Assembly: GCF_029714945.1 (NCBI RefSeq)
Contig: NZ_CP121634.1
Location: 6,779,001-6,843,000, forward strand
Source of the DNA: Bradyrhizobium sp. CIAT3101
Lineage (GTDB): Bacteria; Pseudomonadota; Alphaproteobacteria; Rhizobiales; Xanthobacteraceae
Reading direction: 5' to 3'
Length of the DNA: 64,000 nt
The position numbers and the translations under genes were made by a program. Below, piece after piece: positions 34,965-44,130 of this stretch; position 1 is the stretch's first letter; every line of letters starts with the position of its first letter. The notes under the pieces were generated by a model. The model was not told the origin of the DNA. It searched no databases and saw nothing but the letters and a program-made list of their open reading frames with translations.

Positions 34965-35936
34965 ATGGAAGGTTCAGACGCCCGTGATCTAAGCAGGCCA
35001 GCCATCTTGCTCGCACCCGCAGCCGACTTTCGGCGGGACTTTGGTAAACGTGCATTCCCGCTAATGCACAATCTCGCTGCGAATCCCCTGTTTTCACTCG
35101 AGGCGTTGGAGGATGCTGCGGCTTGTTGGACGCAGCGTGGTCAATCGCACCGGTTTTCAGTTTCGGGAGGCCAGACGAGAACCAACGCGAAGTTCTCTGA
35201 AATGGTCGAGAGAGATCACATAGCAACAGCTATTCGCACCCTTCCCCATTCTTGTAGCTACGTAAAGATCAGCAACATCAACGCGGTCAACGCCGGTTAT
35301 CAAAGTATCTTGCATCAGGCATTGCTGGAAGTAGAGGACGTGCTCGGTACGCCAATTGTCTCGCAAACAACTTGGGCCCAGATGACGGTCTTCCTATCTT
35401 CTCCCAACATCGTAACGCCGTACCATATTGATCATGAAGCGAACTTCCTCTGCCAGATTGCGGGAGAGAAAGACGTTTGGCTCTTTGATCCGAACGATCG
35501 GGAGCTTCTACCAGATGCTGAGATCGAGCACTTTTACCTTGGCGATCTGAACGGCGCGAAATACCGGGACGATTTGGGAGAGCGAGGAAAGCTTTTTCGC
35601 CTAACCCCGGGCGTGGCCGTACACCATCCTCCCTTGGCGCCGCATTGGGTACGGAATGGGGCGAACGTCTCGATCAGCGTTAGCATAAACTTTTGCATGC
35701 GAGAGTTGGATAGACGAGCGCACATCTATCAAGTCAACGCGCTGATGAGGAAGATTGGACTGCACCCGTTACCCCCTGGCCGATCGGTCACGGGTGACGT
35801 GATCAAAGCCGGAGCAATGGAACTCGTAAATACTTCTCGGCCCAAGAACTATCGAGAGGCGGTCTTCTCCGGCCTCGACAGGTTGCGAGCACCCTACCGT
35901 TTGGCAAGAAAACTCTTACCTCGGTCAGTCCGGTAG
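34965..35936 (+). CDS. Cupin-like/JmjC-like (cupin_8) protein
   Basis: A 323-residue protein with a central double-stranded beta-helix. TPYHIDHEANFLCQIAG carries the H-x-D metal motif and HHPPLAPHWVRNG the distal histidines, so Fe(II)/2-oxoglutarate hydroxylase chemistry is plausible. The stretch QIAGEKDVWLFDPND is typical of cupin_8/JmjC-like bacterial proteins. The flanks are helical. GAGG lies eight bases before the ATG. Such proteins occur in surface-polysaccharide and natural-product loci (recollection); the substrate is unknown. Confidence 0.72.
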   Translation: MEGSDARDLSRPAILLAPAADFRRDFGKRAFPLMHNLAANPLFSLEALEDAAACWTQRGQSHRFSVSGGQTRTNAKFSEMVERDHIATAIRTLPHSCSYVKISNINAVNAGYQSILHQALLEVEDVLGTPIVSQTTWAQMTVFLSSPNIVTPYHIDHEANFLCQIAGEKDVWLFDPNDRELLPDAEIEHFYLGDLNGAKYRDDLGERGKLFRLTPGVAVHHPPLAPHWVRNGANVSISVSINFCMRELDRRAHIYQVNALMRKIGLHPLPPGRSVTGDVIKAGAMELVNTSRPKNYREAVFSGLDRLRAPYRLARKLLPRSVR

Positions 35937-35977
35937 TCGCCAACATAACAGCCGTGCATGCCGACTGACGTGCTCGT

Positions 35978-36127
35978 TCAGACGACTAACCATTGGGCGA
36001 ACCGCACGGCGGCCCAAGCCAGGGCCATCGTCCACCCGATCATGGAGATTGAGCACAGTACGATCCAACCAATCTTGACGGCCAATGCATGTCTATGGCG
36101 CACGTCTTCCTGTACAACTTGGGACAT
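35978..36127 (-). CDS. Small single-TM protein (49 aa)
   Basis: Starts MSQVVQEDVRHRHALAVKIG and continues with one hydrophobic helix (WIVLCSISMIGWTMALAWAA) to WLVV. GACGAG precedes the ATG. Looks like a small membrane peptide; no function known. The longer in-frame start adds 21 polar residues. Confidence 0.45.
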   Translation of the reverse strand: MSQVVQEDVRHRHALAVKIGWIVLCSISMIGWTMALAWAAVRFAQWLVV

Positions 36128-36500
36128 AGTACTCGTCACGCTGGTTAACTGCCCGTCACTTTGGTCAACTGAACGGGGCACTCGGTTCAAACCCTATATC
36201 GGCGCCCCGGTTGCGCACGTCCCTTCCGATTCCATGAAAGCAGCCGTTCGATACCGACGAATGTAGGAAGCCGCAACCACCAGCTCCGATCCGTGCGGAC
36301 ACCGAACCGCGACAACTTTGCATTATAAAAGCTCTGCAAATCGACTTAGCAATCGACCATGCTAGGCTCGTAGCCTCCAAATCGGAGTTTGTGAACTGCG
36401 AACGAACCGATATTGAATTGGCGCATTGACATCGCACAAGTTATTATTTCATCAGTGACATCACCTTCAGTTCATAGTTTCTTCACGCCCGCGAGTCGAA
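36128..36500. other. Intergenic before the acyltransferase
   Basis: 373 bp; an opposite-strand frame of 90 codons is present but not protein-like. Presumably holds the acyltransferase promoter. Confidence 0.35.
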
Positions 36501-37667
36501 ATGTCTGAAAATTTCAGGAGGCCAACTAGCGAGAGGCATACTCCACGTGCGGCTGACATCCTGACGTTCAACAAGGGAACAGGCCCGGGCTTTGATGTGC
36601 TGCGGCTCTTACTGTCGATATGGGTTTTTACCATACATGCCATGTTCATCTGCGACGGGCCGGACGCCGCGGAAGCGTTCGCAGCCGATCCGGTACATGG
36701 ATTGCTTGTCAAACCTGTGCTGCCAATGTTCTTCATTGTCAGCGGCTATCTGGTCACCGGCAGCGCCGTACGCACAAAAGATGTTTCAGTCTTCCTCCTG
36801 TTCCGCGCGCTGAGGATCTTGCCAGCGTTGTTTGCGGAGATTGCGCTTAGCGCGCTAATTCTCGGACCATTGCTAACGGAGAAGCCGATAGGCCAATATT
36901 TCTCTGACCCGTTATTTGCCAAGTATTTCCTAAACACGGTTGGTCATGTTCAATTTTTCTTGCCTGGTTTATTTCTCCAGAACCCCGTAGCTGGCGTCGT
37001 AAATCTCAACTTATGGACGCTAAAACCCGAGTTCTTTTGCTATCTTTTCATCGCATGCATGATCGCAACAAAGGCAGTATTTAGCAAGAACTTGTGCTCA
37101 CTCATGGCGCTGCTAACAATAGCTTTAATCACTTTATACGTGCTCCGGGGAGGACAAGTTTATAATTTCGTCGACGTTCCGGATTGGAAAATACTCATCG
37201 CTTCTTTCATCCTTGGCTCCTGCGCTTTCCATTGGAACGACCGCCTAGTCCTATCGGGCAGCAAGTTCTCGCTAGCCCTTCTTGTCGCGGTCGTTGCGGC
37301 TATGCAGCCATTCCTGGTTACCCTCGGATTGCTCGCACTGGTTTACGTTGTCGTCTTCGTCGGCATGCGAAAATTTGCAATCCCACAACTTCTACGAGAT
37401 GGCGATTATTCTTATGGAATCTATTTATTCGGATTCCCGATACAGCAGACACTGGTCTATCTTCTGCCGCTCGAATACAGGCACGGATCGATTATTTTGC
37501 TCGCCGGCTTGCCGGCAACTTTCGCCTTCGCAGCGCTTTCCTGGAACCTCATCGAGAAGCCGGCGGCGAGCCTCAAGACAAAGTTCAGGCGCGGATACAG
37601 CGCAGTTGCCAACCATGCTGCGCGGACTGCTCCGAATGACAGGCTAAAGAAGAAAGCTTCTCCCTGA
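36501..37667 (+). CDS. Acyltransferase 3 family membrane protein (OafA-like)
   Basis: A 388-residue integral membrane acyltransferase with about ten segments, which would add acetyl or succinyl groups to a surface glycan. Seen: the FDVLRLLLSIWVFTIHA first helix with the catalytic-type histidine, MFFIVSGYLVTGSA, RALRILPALFAEI with the arginine, LNLWTLKPEFFCYLF, and YSYGIYLFGFPIQQTLV near the end. Family length is normal. Stands alone but beside other polysaccharide genes; substrate not deducible. Confidence 0.88.
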   Translation: MSENFRRPTSERHTPRAADILTFNKGTGPGFDVLRLLLSIWVFTIHAMFICDGPDAAEAFAADPVHGLLVKPVLPMFFIVSGYLVTGSAVRTKDVSVFLLFRALRILPALFAEIALSALILGPLLTEKPIGQYFSDPLFAKYFLNTVGHVQFFLPGLFLQNPVAGVVNLNLWTLKPEFFCYLFIACMIATKAVFSKNLCSLMALLTIALITLYVLRGGQVYNFVDVPDWKILIASFILGSCAFHWNDRLVLSGSKFSLALLVAVVAAMQPFLVTLGLLALVYVVVFVGMRKFAIPQLLRDGDYSYGIYLFGFPIQQTLVYLLPLEYRHGSIILLAGLPATFAFAALSWNLIEKPAASLKTKFRRGYSAVANHAARTAPNDRLKKKASP

Positions 37668-37822
37668 GCGCGCCGAAGGCTGACCGGCTGTCGGGGCAGC
37701 ACGAAGATTTACGCAATGCCGAACGCGCCCTGGCGACCTGACCGAACTCTGCTTTGCGAATGTTTCATCGGCGTTCACAATAGACAGGATGCATCCTCTC
37801 CGATCGTTAATGCCGCTTCCCG

Positions 37823-38041
37823 TTAGTGGAGCGTTCTTGCGCGGCGATTAGCTGTGCGCGCCGCGGCTTGGAAGTGAGAGATGAACTTCTCGATTTCGGC
37901 TCGCGGCCCCCTCTCGCACAACGATGTCTCAAACTGGGCGACTTGCCGCCGAAGACAGCAAACCTCCCGATACCGCTGTTCCAGGTCATCTTGGCTTGAG
38001 GCGATATCCAAATCTTCTGCTCTCTTCACAGAGATCTTCAT
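37823..38041 (-). CDS. Small helical protein (72 aa)
   Basis: Starts MKISVKRAEDLDIASSQDDL and contains EQRYREVCCLRRQVAQFE then a second helix with EIEKFISHFQAAART. AGGA lies ten bases before the ATG. Similar in type to the protein at 34497. Function unknown. Between it and the acyltransferase are 155 bp with nothing recognised. Confidence 0.45.
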   Translation of the reverse strand: MKISVKRAEDLDIASSQDDLEQRYREVCCLRRQVAQFETSLCERGPRAEIEKFISHFQAAARTANRRARTLH

Positions 38042-38254
38042 CGAGAGATGTCCTATGTCTACGCATCAATGCCAGTGCAAATACGATCAGGCAATCGTCG
38101 GTCACATTGGCGGCACTCAGGCAGCACACGAAGGATACGAAAACTCGCCGCGCAGGCAAATGAACTCGTGGATTAAGCTTGATGCACGGGCGAGTGATCA
38201 CGGTTCCCGCAGATCTACGGTTCTCGAGAAAACGGAACCGACAAACCATTAGCT

Positions 38255-39814
38255 TCAAGTCGAGGCGATCGCATCAAATCCCCTGCTGGTTAAGAGCGGT
38301 TTCCCGTCCGATATCTCTATTAAGCTCAATTCAACGAGCGTCTGCAGTGTAGTCGGGTCGACCGGCAGCAATCCGAGCCGATTGCCTCTAATGTCCCTCA
38401 ACGCCCACCTCAAGATGATCCCGCGCTCTCTATCTACGGGCGCCGTCCAGATGTTCGGTTCGACAATCGCTTTGAACAGCGCCAGACTCGAGTCCGTCGC
38501 TGGGCTGGAGGCCTCCTTCTCGTCATCGATGGTGCGCAGACTCGCTGGTGGCAATTTGGGGGGTCCCAGATAGGGTCGGCCAGGTCGGAGCTCCGAAAGA
38601 ACATTCGTTTTGGCTTCGACTGCCTTTCCCGAGCGCCGCGCATGCACCGCAAAAAATGGGTCCGATAGTAACCGCTTGTAAGTTGAACCGGACAAGAGCT
38701 CCTCAACATCGGCAGCGGTTGTTTCAGGCTCTTTCGCTTCAGCGGCGTCCGCCTCCAAAGGCGCATCAAGGCTTTGCTCAGCCGCCGGCTGATCCGATGG
38801 GAACGACGATCGGTCGTTTGTGCGCAGGTGCTGCGCCAGCAGGAGAGAAATTCTTGCGGAATGCTCCGCTAGGGCTTCGGGTGGGCCATCCACAAAGTCA
38901 CTCTCGACGGGCTCCATCGAGGCGTCGATCGCATCGAAACCGCGTTCAGGAGTTCCAACTGTAGGTTCTGGATTCGTTAAGCTAGTCCTGTCCGGCTCAA
39001 AAAAGACCATCTGCCGACCGGAGATGTTGGATTCTGACGGATCGTCCGCTGCGCTCCAACCGGTTTCTGCAGTCAACCCCGTTTTAGGATTTGGCTCGGC
39101 AACGGTCGCTGAAGGCGTTTGACCGGCGCCCGGGAGGCGGCCGTCTTCGAGCTCATAATCCGCAGATGTAATGTAAACATCGCCATTGGATTGCGCAGAT
39201 TGGTCAGAAGAAGAGAGCAATGCATCAACGCCCCGGGATAAGGCCACCTGCTGGTACGGCAACGACTTCTCTTCTGTGGTAGCTGGCTTTGGAACAACAG
39301 AAACGTCTCCGGCTTCGTCATGAGGGAGGCAGGTTTCGACGTTTCGGTGTAGGCCGTCGTGCGATGACGGATCCTTCGTCTGGCTTTCCGCCAGCAACTC
39401 AGTATCGCCTCCACCGATCCGGGCGTCTGCCGTGTCCCCTTGGACCGCGCTTTCAGTCTCAGCCGCTGCGTTAACTCCGGGTCTTGACGCTACTTCGATG
39501 TTGAGAACCAGAACGGCCTTTGTATTGTTGATCGGCGAGTCGAGACCGGTTTCCTGCGAAACAAATTTTGTGTCCGGGTCCGGAATCAACTCAGATGGTG
39601 ATCGAACCTCAGCGATCGACCGACCGAGGGCCGGAGCCGCCAGTTCTTCGCGCATCGGGGCAAAAGGTTCGTTTGGCGCGGTGAACGATCGGTGGCTATC
39701 ATGCACATCCTGGTCGAAGTCAGCTGAGGTTGCTCCGCTTGCCAATTTGAGGGGCTCATCAAGCAACCGTCGAAACTCTTCAACGTTCCAGTCGACTGGG
39801 TTGATTTCAGGCAT
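38255..39814 (-). CDS. Large disordered acidic protein with a conserved-looking C-terminal module
   Basis: A 519-residue protein of unknown function. Residues about 1-400 are low-complexity, rich in Ser/Thr/Glu/Asp/Pro/Ala and probably disordered, apart from an N-terminal patch (INPVDWNVEEFRRLLDEP). The last about 60 residues look folded: WTAPVDRERGIILRWALRDI, then GNRLGLLPVDPTTLQTLVEL and LTSRGFDAI, resembling a small winged-helix-like tail. AGGGGG precedes the ATG at 39814; a 33-residue basic extension upstream is less likely. No signal peptide or membrane segment. Confidence 0.6.
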   Translation of the reverse strand: MPEINPVDWNVEEFRRLLDEPLKLASGATSADFDQDVHDSHRSFTAPNEPFAPMREELAAPALGRSIAEVRSPSELIPDPDTKFVSQETGLDSPINNTKAVLVLNIEVASRPGVNAAAETESAVQGDTADARIGGGDTELLAESQTKDPSSHDGLHRNVETCLPHDEAGDVSVVPKPATTEEKSLPYQQVALSRGVDALLSSSDQSAQSNGDVYITSADYELEDGRLPGAGQTPSATVAEPNPKTGLTAETGWSAADDPSESNISGRQMVFFEPDRTSLTNPEPTVGTPERGFDAIDASMEPVESDFVDGPPEALAEHSARISLLLAQHLRTNDRSSFPSDQPAAEQSLDAPLEADAAEAKEPETTAADVEELLSGSTYKRLLSDPFFAVHARRSGKAVEAKTNVLSELRPGRPYLGPPKLPPASLRTIDDEKEASSPATDSSLALFKAIVEPNIWTAPVDRERGIILRWALRDIRGNRLGLLPVDPTTLQTLVELSLIEISDGKPLLTSRGFDAIAST

Positions 39815-40090
39815 TCCCAACCCCCTGTTGAACTCAGAACGGCCGCGGACATAGAGGCGACGGCGAAAAGCCCTCGCAATGACCTGCCGAGCAAAAAATA
39901 TTCCATAATCCATATTTTATCGGACAATCGGTTTAATTGAAGCTATAATTTTAAGTCATCATAGACACTTAGATCCATCCCGGCAAAAGTAGTATAATCC
40001 GGTAGTTTGACGGCCGGTCGGCCATCCCGACCTCAAACCGGCCTCTCTCACTTCACGCGCCAGTGACTACTTGCATGTTTGAGATATCGC
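39815..40090. other. Intergenic, divergent promoter region
   Basis: 276 bp between divergent genes. TATAAT at 39993-39998 is followed by CCGGTAG, as at 34850 where TATAATA precedes CCGGTAG. Either may be a -10 element. Confidence 0.3.
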
Positions 40091-40546
40091 ATGGATGTTC
40101 TCCTAGCCGCTGTCGAAATCCTGACTGCGGTGACGGTATTGGCCGTGGCTCACTTTCCGTTAGAGACGACGCGAAGCCTGCTGAACTTTGGCGCCGCCCC
40201 GATAGTCAGGTACGCGCACCGGCAAAAGCTACGGACGATCAATTTGGAAATTGCGCGGGCACGCGAAACACTCGGTCGCCTTATGAATGAAGGGCGACTA
40301 GTTCTTGCGCGTCTTCGCGATCCGATGAAGGACGCGGAGGCATCGCGTTCCTACGCGCAGGCTTGGACAGCCCAAGTCGAAGAGTTTCTCCAGAACGAAT
40401 TCGGTCGCCTGTATGTCGACCGTTTCCGCAGCCGTTGTGAGGGGACCGATGTCGAAAGCGCCGGCGTCCCACCCGAACGGCTACCGGATTGGAAAAACCT
40501 GAGAGATTGCGTGTCAAATCTTGAACTGCTCAGCGCAGAGCTTTGA
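40091..40546 (+). CDS. Hypothetical protein, membrane-anchored
   Basis: A 151-residue protein with one N-terminal hydrophobic helix (LLAAVEILTAVTVLAVAHF) followed by a helical, charged cytosolic-type part (QKLRTINLEIARARETLGRL) and WKNLRDCVSNLELLSAEL at the end. GAGATATCGC precedes the ATG. No family recognised. Could be a small anchored coiled coil. Confidence 0.5.
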   Translation: MDVLLAAVEILTAVTVLAVAHFPLETTRSLLNFGAAPIVRYAHRQKLRTINLEIARARETLGRLMNEGRLVLARLRDPMKDAEASRSYAQAWTAQVEEFLQNEFGRLYVDRFRSRCEGTDVESAGVPPERLPDWKNLRDCVSNLELLSAEL

Positions 40547-40598
40547 CTTGAGGGCACATACCATTGCTTCGGATTGTGCGCCGCCGCACGAAACGCGA

Positions 40599-40626
40599 TT
40601 GACTGCTCCGAATTGCTTTATATAGT
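40599..40626 (+). promoter_or_regulatory. Candidate sigma-70 promoter
   Basis: TTGACT, 16-bp spacer, TATAGT. It precedes the small gene at 40770 by about 140 bp. Seen in sequence only. Confidence 0.4.
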
Positions 40627-40769
40627 TGAAAAATTAACCTTCAGACTGAAGCCATCGTAATCCGAAGGGATTCACCGGACGAACTTGAGGGCCGCGACGA
40701 TTGGCGCGGGCATTTTTAGAGATGAACGCATAAGCCGTTGCTGGTGTGAAAGTATTGCGAGGAGTGTTC

Positions 40770-40955
40770 ATGAGTAGGTCTAGTCGAGACCCTCAAAAGA
40801 ATTGTGAAAGGATGACTGATCAGGAACTTGCCGACAGTTATCTCGAGTTAATAAGATTAAGACAGACAATTAGAATTGCAGAATGCGGACGTAGACTTCG
40901 AAGTATTTCCGCTCCGTCGACTGTTGAGCCACCGCCCATCTTCCTGCTACAGTAG
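40770..40955 (+). CDS. Small helical protein (61 aa)
   Basis: Starts MSRSSRDPQKNCERMTDQEL and continues ADSYLELIRLRQTIRIAECG, then a basic, proline-rich tail. The T/S-D-x-EL-x-x-x-YLEL-x-RLR pattern is a common rhizobial mini-protein theme (recollection). AGGAG five bases upstream gives it the best start of all small genes here. Function unknown; possibly DNA- or protein-binding. Confidence 0.6.
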   Translation: MSRSSRDPQKNCERMTDQELADSYLELIRLRQTIRIAECGRRLRSISAPSTVEPPPIFLLQ

Positions 40956-41226
40956 CCACTTGAACAAGCCGTCTTCAGGACCCAAACGGGCTGGGGGTGC
41001 GATTGCGTTTGTCAGCGATCTTGAAACGAGTCCAACGGCACGCCGAGGATGCAAATCGAGGCTGTTACAGCGAGAATGCGCGACGCCTCGAGTGCTGTCA
41101 GCAATTTGATGCCACAGGACATTGTCTCAATAGTGCAGGCATAATATGGACAACGGCACAAGCCGCGACTTTTGCGTCAATCCGGCGTCAAGATATAGCA
41201 ATTGCCGAGTCGAACTGGCCCATTAA

Positions 41227-41625
41227 TCAGACTCGCGAGGCGTGGCCCTTCTGACGCCGCTCCCCGGATTTCCGCTTGTTGGCGCCAGCTTGGGCGATTG
41301 CGAACTCTTCGATACGGCGGCCAGTCTTCAGAGCCGCAACCAACCAGCGCGGCTGCTTCCCTCGCCCGGACCAAGTCTCACCCGGGGTATTTGGGTTGCG
41401 ATATTTTGGCAAAACTGCGGGGTATTTACGCCGGCTGCGCGAAATCCCCGAGGAAGCCTGCATCTCCGTGTAACGCGCCTGATCTTCACGGTGAAGTTGT
41501 GAGAGACGCTTTTCCAACTCCCGCTTTTCCGTCGTCAAACGCGTCGATAGAACTCGGCCAAGTTCCTCATGCAACTGCCACAACTCATCGACCGACATAC
41601 TATCGAAATTCAACTTGTTGGCCAT
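41227..41625 (-). CDS. H-NS-family DNA-binding protein
   Basis: A 132-residue H-NS-like protein. The N-terminal half (MSVDELWQLHEELGRVL to EKRELEKRLSQLH) is a coiled-coil oligomerisation region. The C-terminal half has the AT-hook-like core PKYRNPNTPGETWSGRGKQP followed by RWL, the H-NS DNA-binding signature. Members silence AT-rich foreign DNA and affect surface and symbiosis genes. Lying at the end of a low-GC zone beside a secretion locus, it may silence the island (inference). The ATG at 41625 is chosen over a 21-residue longer form. Confidence 0.85.
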   Translation of the reverse strand: MANKLNFDSMSVDELWQLHEELGRVLSTRLTTEKRELEKRLSQLHREDQARYTEMQASSGISRSRRKYPAVLPKYRNPNTPGETWSGRGKQPRWLVAALKTGRRIEEFAIAQAGANKRKSGERRQKGHASRV

Positions 41626-41738
41626 CAGGTCGTCTCTATCCAGAATCGTTGCCGCCGGGTAGACAGCTAAGGAACTGTAATGCCGCATTTCGAGTAATAC
41701 CGCAAGGCTTGTCGGGCGTCTCTGCCCGCTGGCATGAG

Positions 41739-43880
41739 TTAGAAGACTTCCTGGATGTCTGCTTGCATCCGATGGAGAGCAGCATAGCGCCCCCCGCTCT
41801 TGATCAATTCGTCATGAGTACCGTCCTCGACTAACCGGCCGCGATCGATGGTAAAGATTCGATTTGCGCGCCGCACCGTCGAGAGACGATGAGCGATAAT
41901 GAAAACAGTCCGTCCCTGTGAAATCCGGCGCATATTGTCCTGAATGATGCGCTCGCTCTCATAGTCGAGCGCGCTCGTAGCTTCATCAAAAATTAGAATG
42001 CGCGGGTTCGTCACCAGTGCGCGCGCAATCGCAATACGCTGACGCTGTCCGCCCGATAGGCTTGTGCCACGCTCGCCAACGACGGTGTCATACCCTTCCT
42101 GCAACTCGAGGATAAACTCGTGAGCGCCCGCGAGTTTCGCCGCTTCGATGACGCGCTCAATGGGCATACTGGGATCTGATAGAGCTATATTATCGCGAAC
42201 GGATTGGTTGAAGAGGACGCTCTCTTGCAACACGGCACCAACCTGTCGACGCAGCCACGACGTGTCGACCATGGATATATCAACGCCATCAATTAGTATT
42301 CGGCCACTCTCGGGGATGAACAGCCTCTGGACCAGCTTTGCTATCGTACTCTTGCCTGAACCTGAAGGACCGACGATCCCGATGACCTGTCCCGCAGAAA
42401 CATTAAAGCTCACAGCGTGAAGCACCTCCGGTCCATCCGGACGGTATCGAAACAGCACGCGATCAAAAGAAACGTCGCCCCTAATCGAGGGCAATGCGGT
42501 TCGCGCTGGATTAAACCTCGGTTCAGGAGGCGTGTTGAGAATGTCTCCGAGACGATCAACCGAAATCTGAGCCTGATGAAAGTCTTGCCATATCTGCACA
42601 AGACGCAGAACCGGCTGGCTTACGCGGCTGGCTAAGATATTAAACGCGACAAGCTCGCCGACAGTCAGGTCTCCTGAGATTACAAGGCGAGCACCGAAGT
42701 ACAGGATACCAGCCGTCACCAATTTGCTGACGAATTGGACGCTGTTGCTGGCGTAGTTTCCCAACCGCAGGACTCTGAAGCTGGCAGCCACATAACCCGC
42801 TAACTGCTCCTCCCAGCGCCTCTGCATTTGAGGCTCAATGGCCATTGCCTTTAACGTGTCGACGCCGTTGACGCATTCCACCAGAAATGCCTGGTTCTCC
42901 GCTCCACGTTTGAACTTCTCGTCAAGCAACCGACGAAATCGCGGCGTAGCTCCGGCCGAGATAGCTATGTAAACCGGGAATCCGAGAAGTACGATTCCGG
43001 TCAATAGCGGCGAATAGCAAAGCATCACTCCGAGAAACACAAAGGTGAAGAACAGGTCAATCACCAGCGTCAATGCGGAGCTGGTAAGGAAGTTTCGAAT
43101 GTTCTCGAGTTCTCGTACTCGAGCCACTGAATCGCCCACTCGCCTAGCTTGGAAATACGCGGTCGGCAGTGCGAGCAGATGCTGAAACAACCTGGCTCCC
43201 AGTTCGACGTCGATGCGGTTCGTAGCATGGGAGAAGAGGTAAGTGCGCAGAATGCCGAGAATGGTTTCAAAGAGACCTATTCCAATCAGACCGATCGCTA
43301 GGATGTCCAGTGTGCTGAGACTTCGCTGTACCAGGACCTTGTCAATAACGGCCTGAAAGAATAGCGGTGACGCAAGACCAAGAAGCTGCAGGAAAAAAGA
43401 TCCGATCAGCACCTCAGCCAATTGCGCGCGATATTTATGAATTGCGCCCAGAAACCAGGACAGATCGAAATGGCGTGTCAGCTCAGTTAAGCTTGCCCTC
43501 TTGGTCATCAGGACAAGGCGGCCATCCCAGATAGCTTCCAGATCCGCCCTCGCCATCAATTCTGGTCGCGGCGTTTTTGTCGATTGAGCGACGACCTTGT
43601 CGTCTCCTACCTTCCCCAGAAGTAGAAAACTGCCATCCTTGAGCGCAGCGATCGCCGGCAGCGGCGTTTTAAGAAGTCTATTCCAATCGCTTCTGAGCTC
43701 GCGAGCCTTGAGGCCCAATTCTCTGGCGCATCGAACCATCTCCGCTGTGCCGATGGTCGCCATACCGCAATGATGGCGAATCTGCGCTGGGTCCGCACTG
43801 ACGCCATGAAAGCGTAGGAGCATGGCAAGTGCTATGAGCCCAGGATCGTTTGCTCCGGGCAGGTCTGAATCTGTAGTCAT
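41739..43880 (-). CDS. Type I secretion ABC transporter (HlyB-type, degenerate C39 domain)
   Basis: A 713-residue exporter. Residues 1-130 form a C39-peptidase-like domain in which the catalytic D-C-G is D-P-G (ANDPGLIALAMLL), so it cannot cleave leaders and probably acts as a chaperone-like docking domain, as in HlyB. Then an ABC membrane domain (about 165-440) and a nucleotide-binding domain with GPSGSGKSTIAKLVQ (Walker A), LSGGQRQR (signature), ILIFDEATSALD (Walker B) and IIAHRLSTV (H loop). The ATG at 43880 is chosen; 65 extra residues upstream are not family-like. Divergent from hlyD. Confidence 0.92.
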   Translation of the reverse strand: MTTDSDLPGANDPGLIALAMLLRFHGVSADPAQIRHHCGMATIGTAEMVRCARELGLKARELRSDWNRLLKTPLPAIAALKDGSFLLLGKVGDDKVVAQSTKTPRPELMARADLEAIWDGRLVLMTKRASLTELTRHFDLSWFLGAIHKYRAQLAEVLIGSFFLQLLGLASPLFFQAVIDKVLVQRSLSTLDILAIGLIGIGLFETILGILRTYLFSHATNRIDVELGARLFQHLLALPTAYFQARRVGDSVARVRELENIRNFLTSSALTLVIDLFFTFVFLGVMLCYSPLLTGIVLLGFPVYIAISAGATPRFRRLLDEKFKRGAENQAFLVECVNGVDTLKAMAIEPQMQRRWEEQLAGYVAASFRVLRLGNYASNSVQFVSKLVTAGILYFGARLVISGDLTVGELVAFNILASRVSQPVLRLVQIWQDFHQAQISVDRLGDILNTPPEPRFNPARTALPSIRGDVSFDRVLFRYRPDGPEVLHAVSFNVSAGQVIGIVGPSGSGKSTIAKLVQRLFIPESGRILIDGVDISMVDTSWLRRQVGAVLQESVLFNQSVRDNIALSDPSMPIERVIEAAKLAGAHEFILELQEGYDTVVGERGTSLSGGQRQRIAIARALVTNPRILIFDEATSALDYESERIIQDNMRRISQGRTVFIIAHRLSTVRRANRIFTIDRGRLVEDGTHDELIKSGGRYAALHRMQADIQEVF

Positions 43881-44130
43881 TATTTGCCCTATTGGCAGGC
43901 CGCGCCGAAATTCAGCGTCTGCCTGGTGAATCATATTTCTTATTGGTAAACTTATAGCGATATTCGGGCGGCGATTTGGCACACCTGATCCAGAAAATGT
44001 CCTTAATCGGCCGAAATAATAACGATGATTGGGTATCGTTGATAAAGGAATGCTCGACCGGAAATCTGAATTCACGATCCGCTGAGTGCAATATGTAATT
44101 TGACAACAATTTCAGTGAGTTAGCTGCGAA

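Noticed and set aside
37881..38252. Plus-strand frame with a possible short gene from ATG 38055
   Set aside because: The upstream half is antisense to the small gene at 37823, and the 65-codon remainder has only a weak ribosome site and no family pattern.
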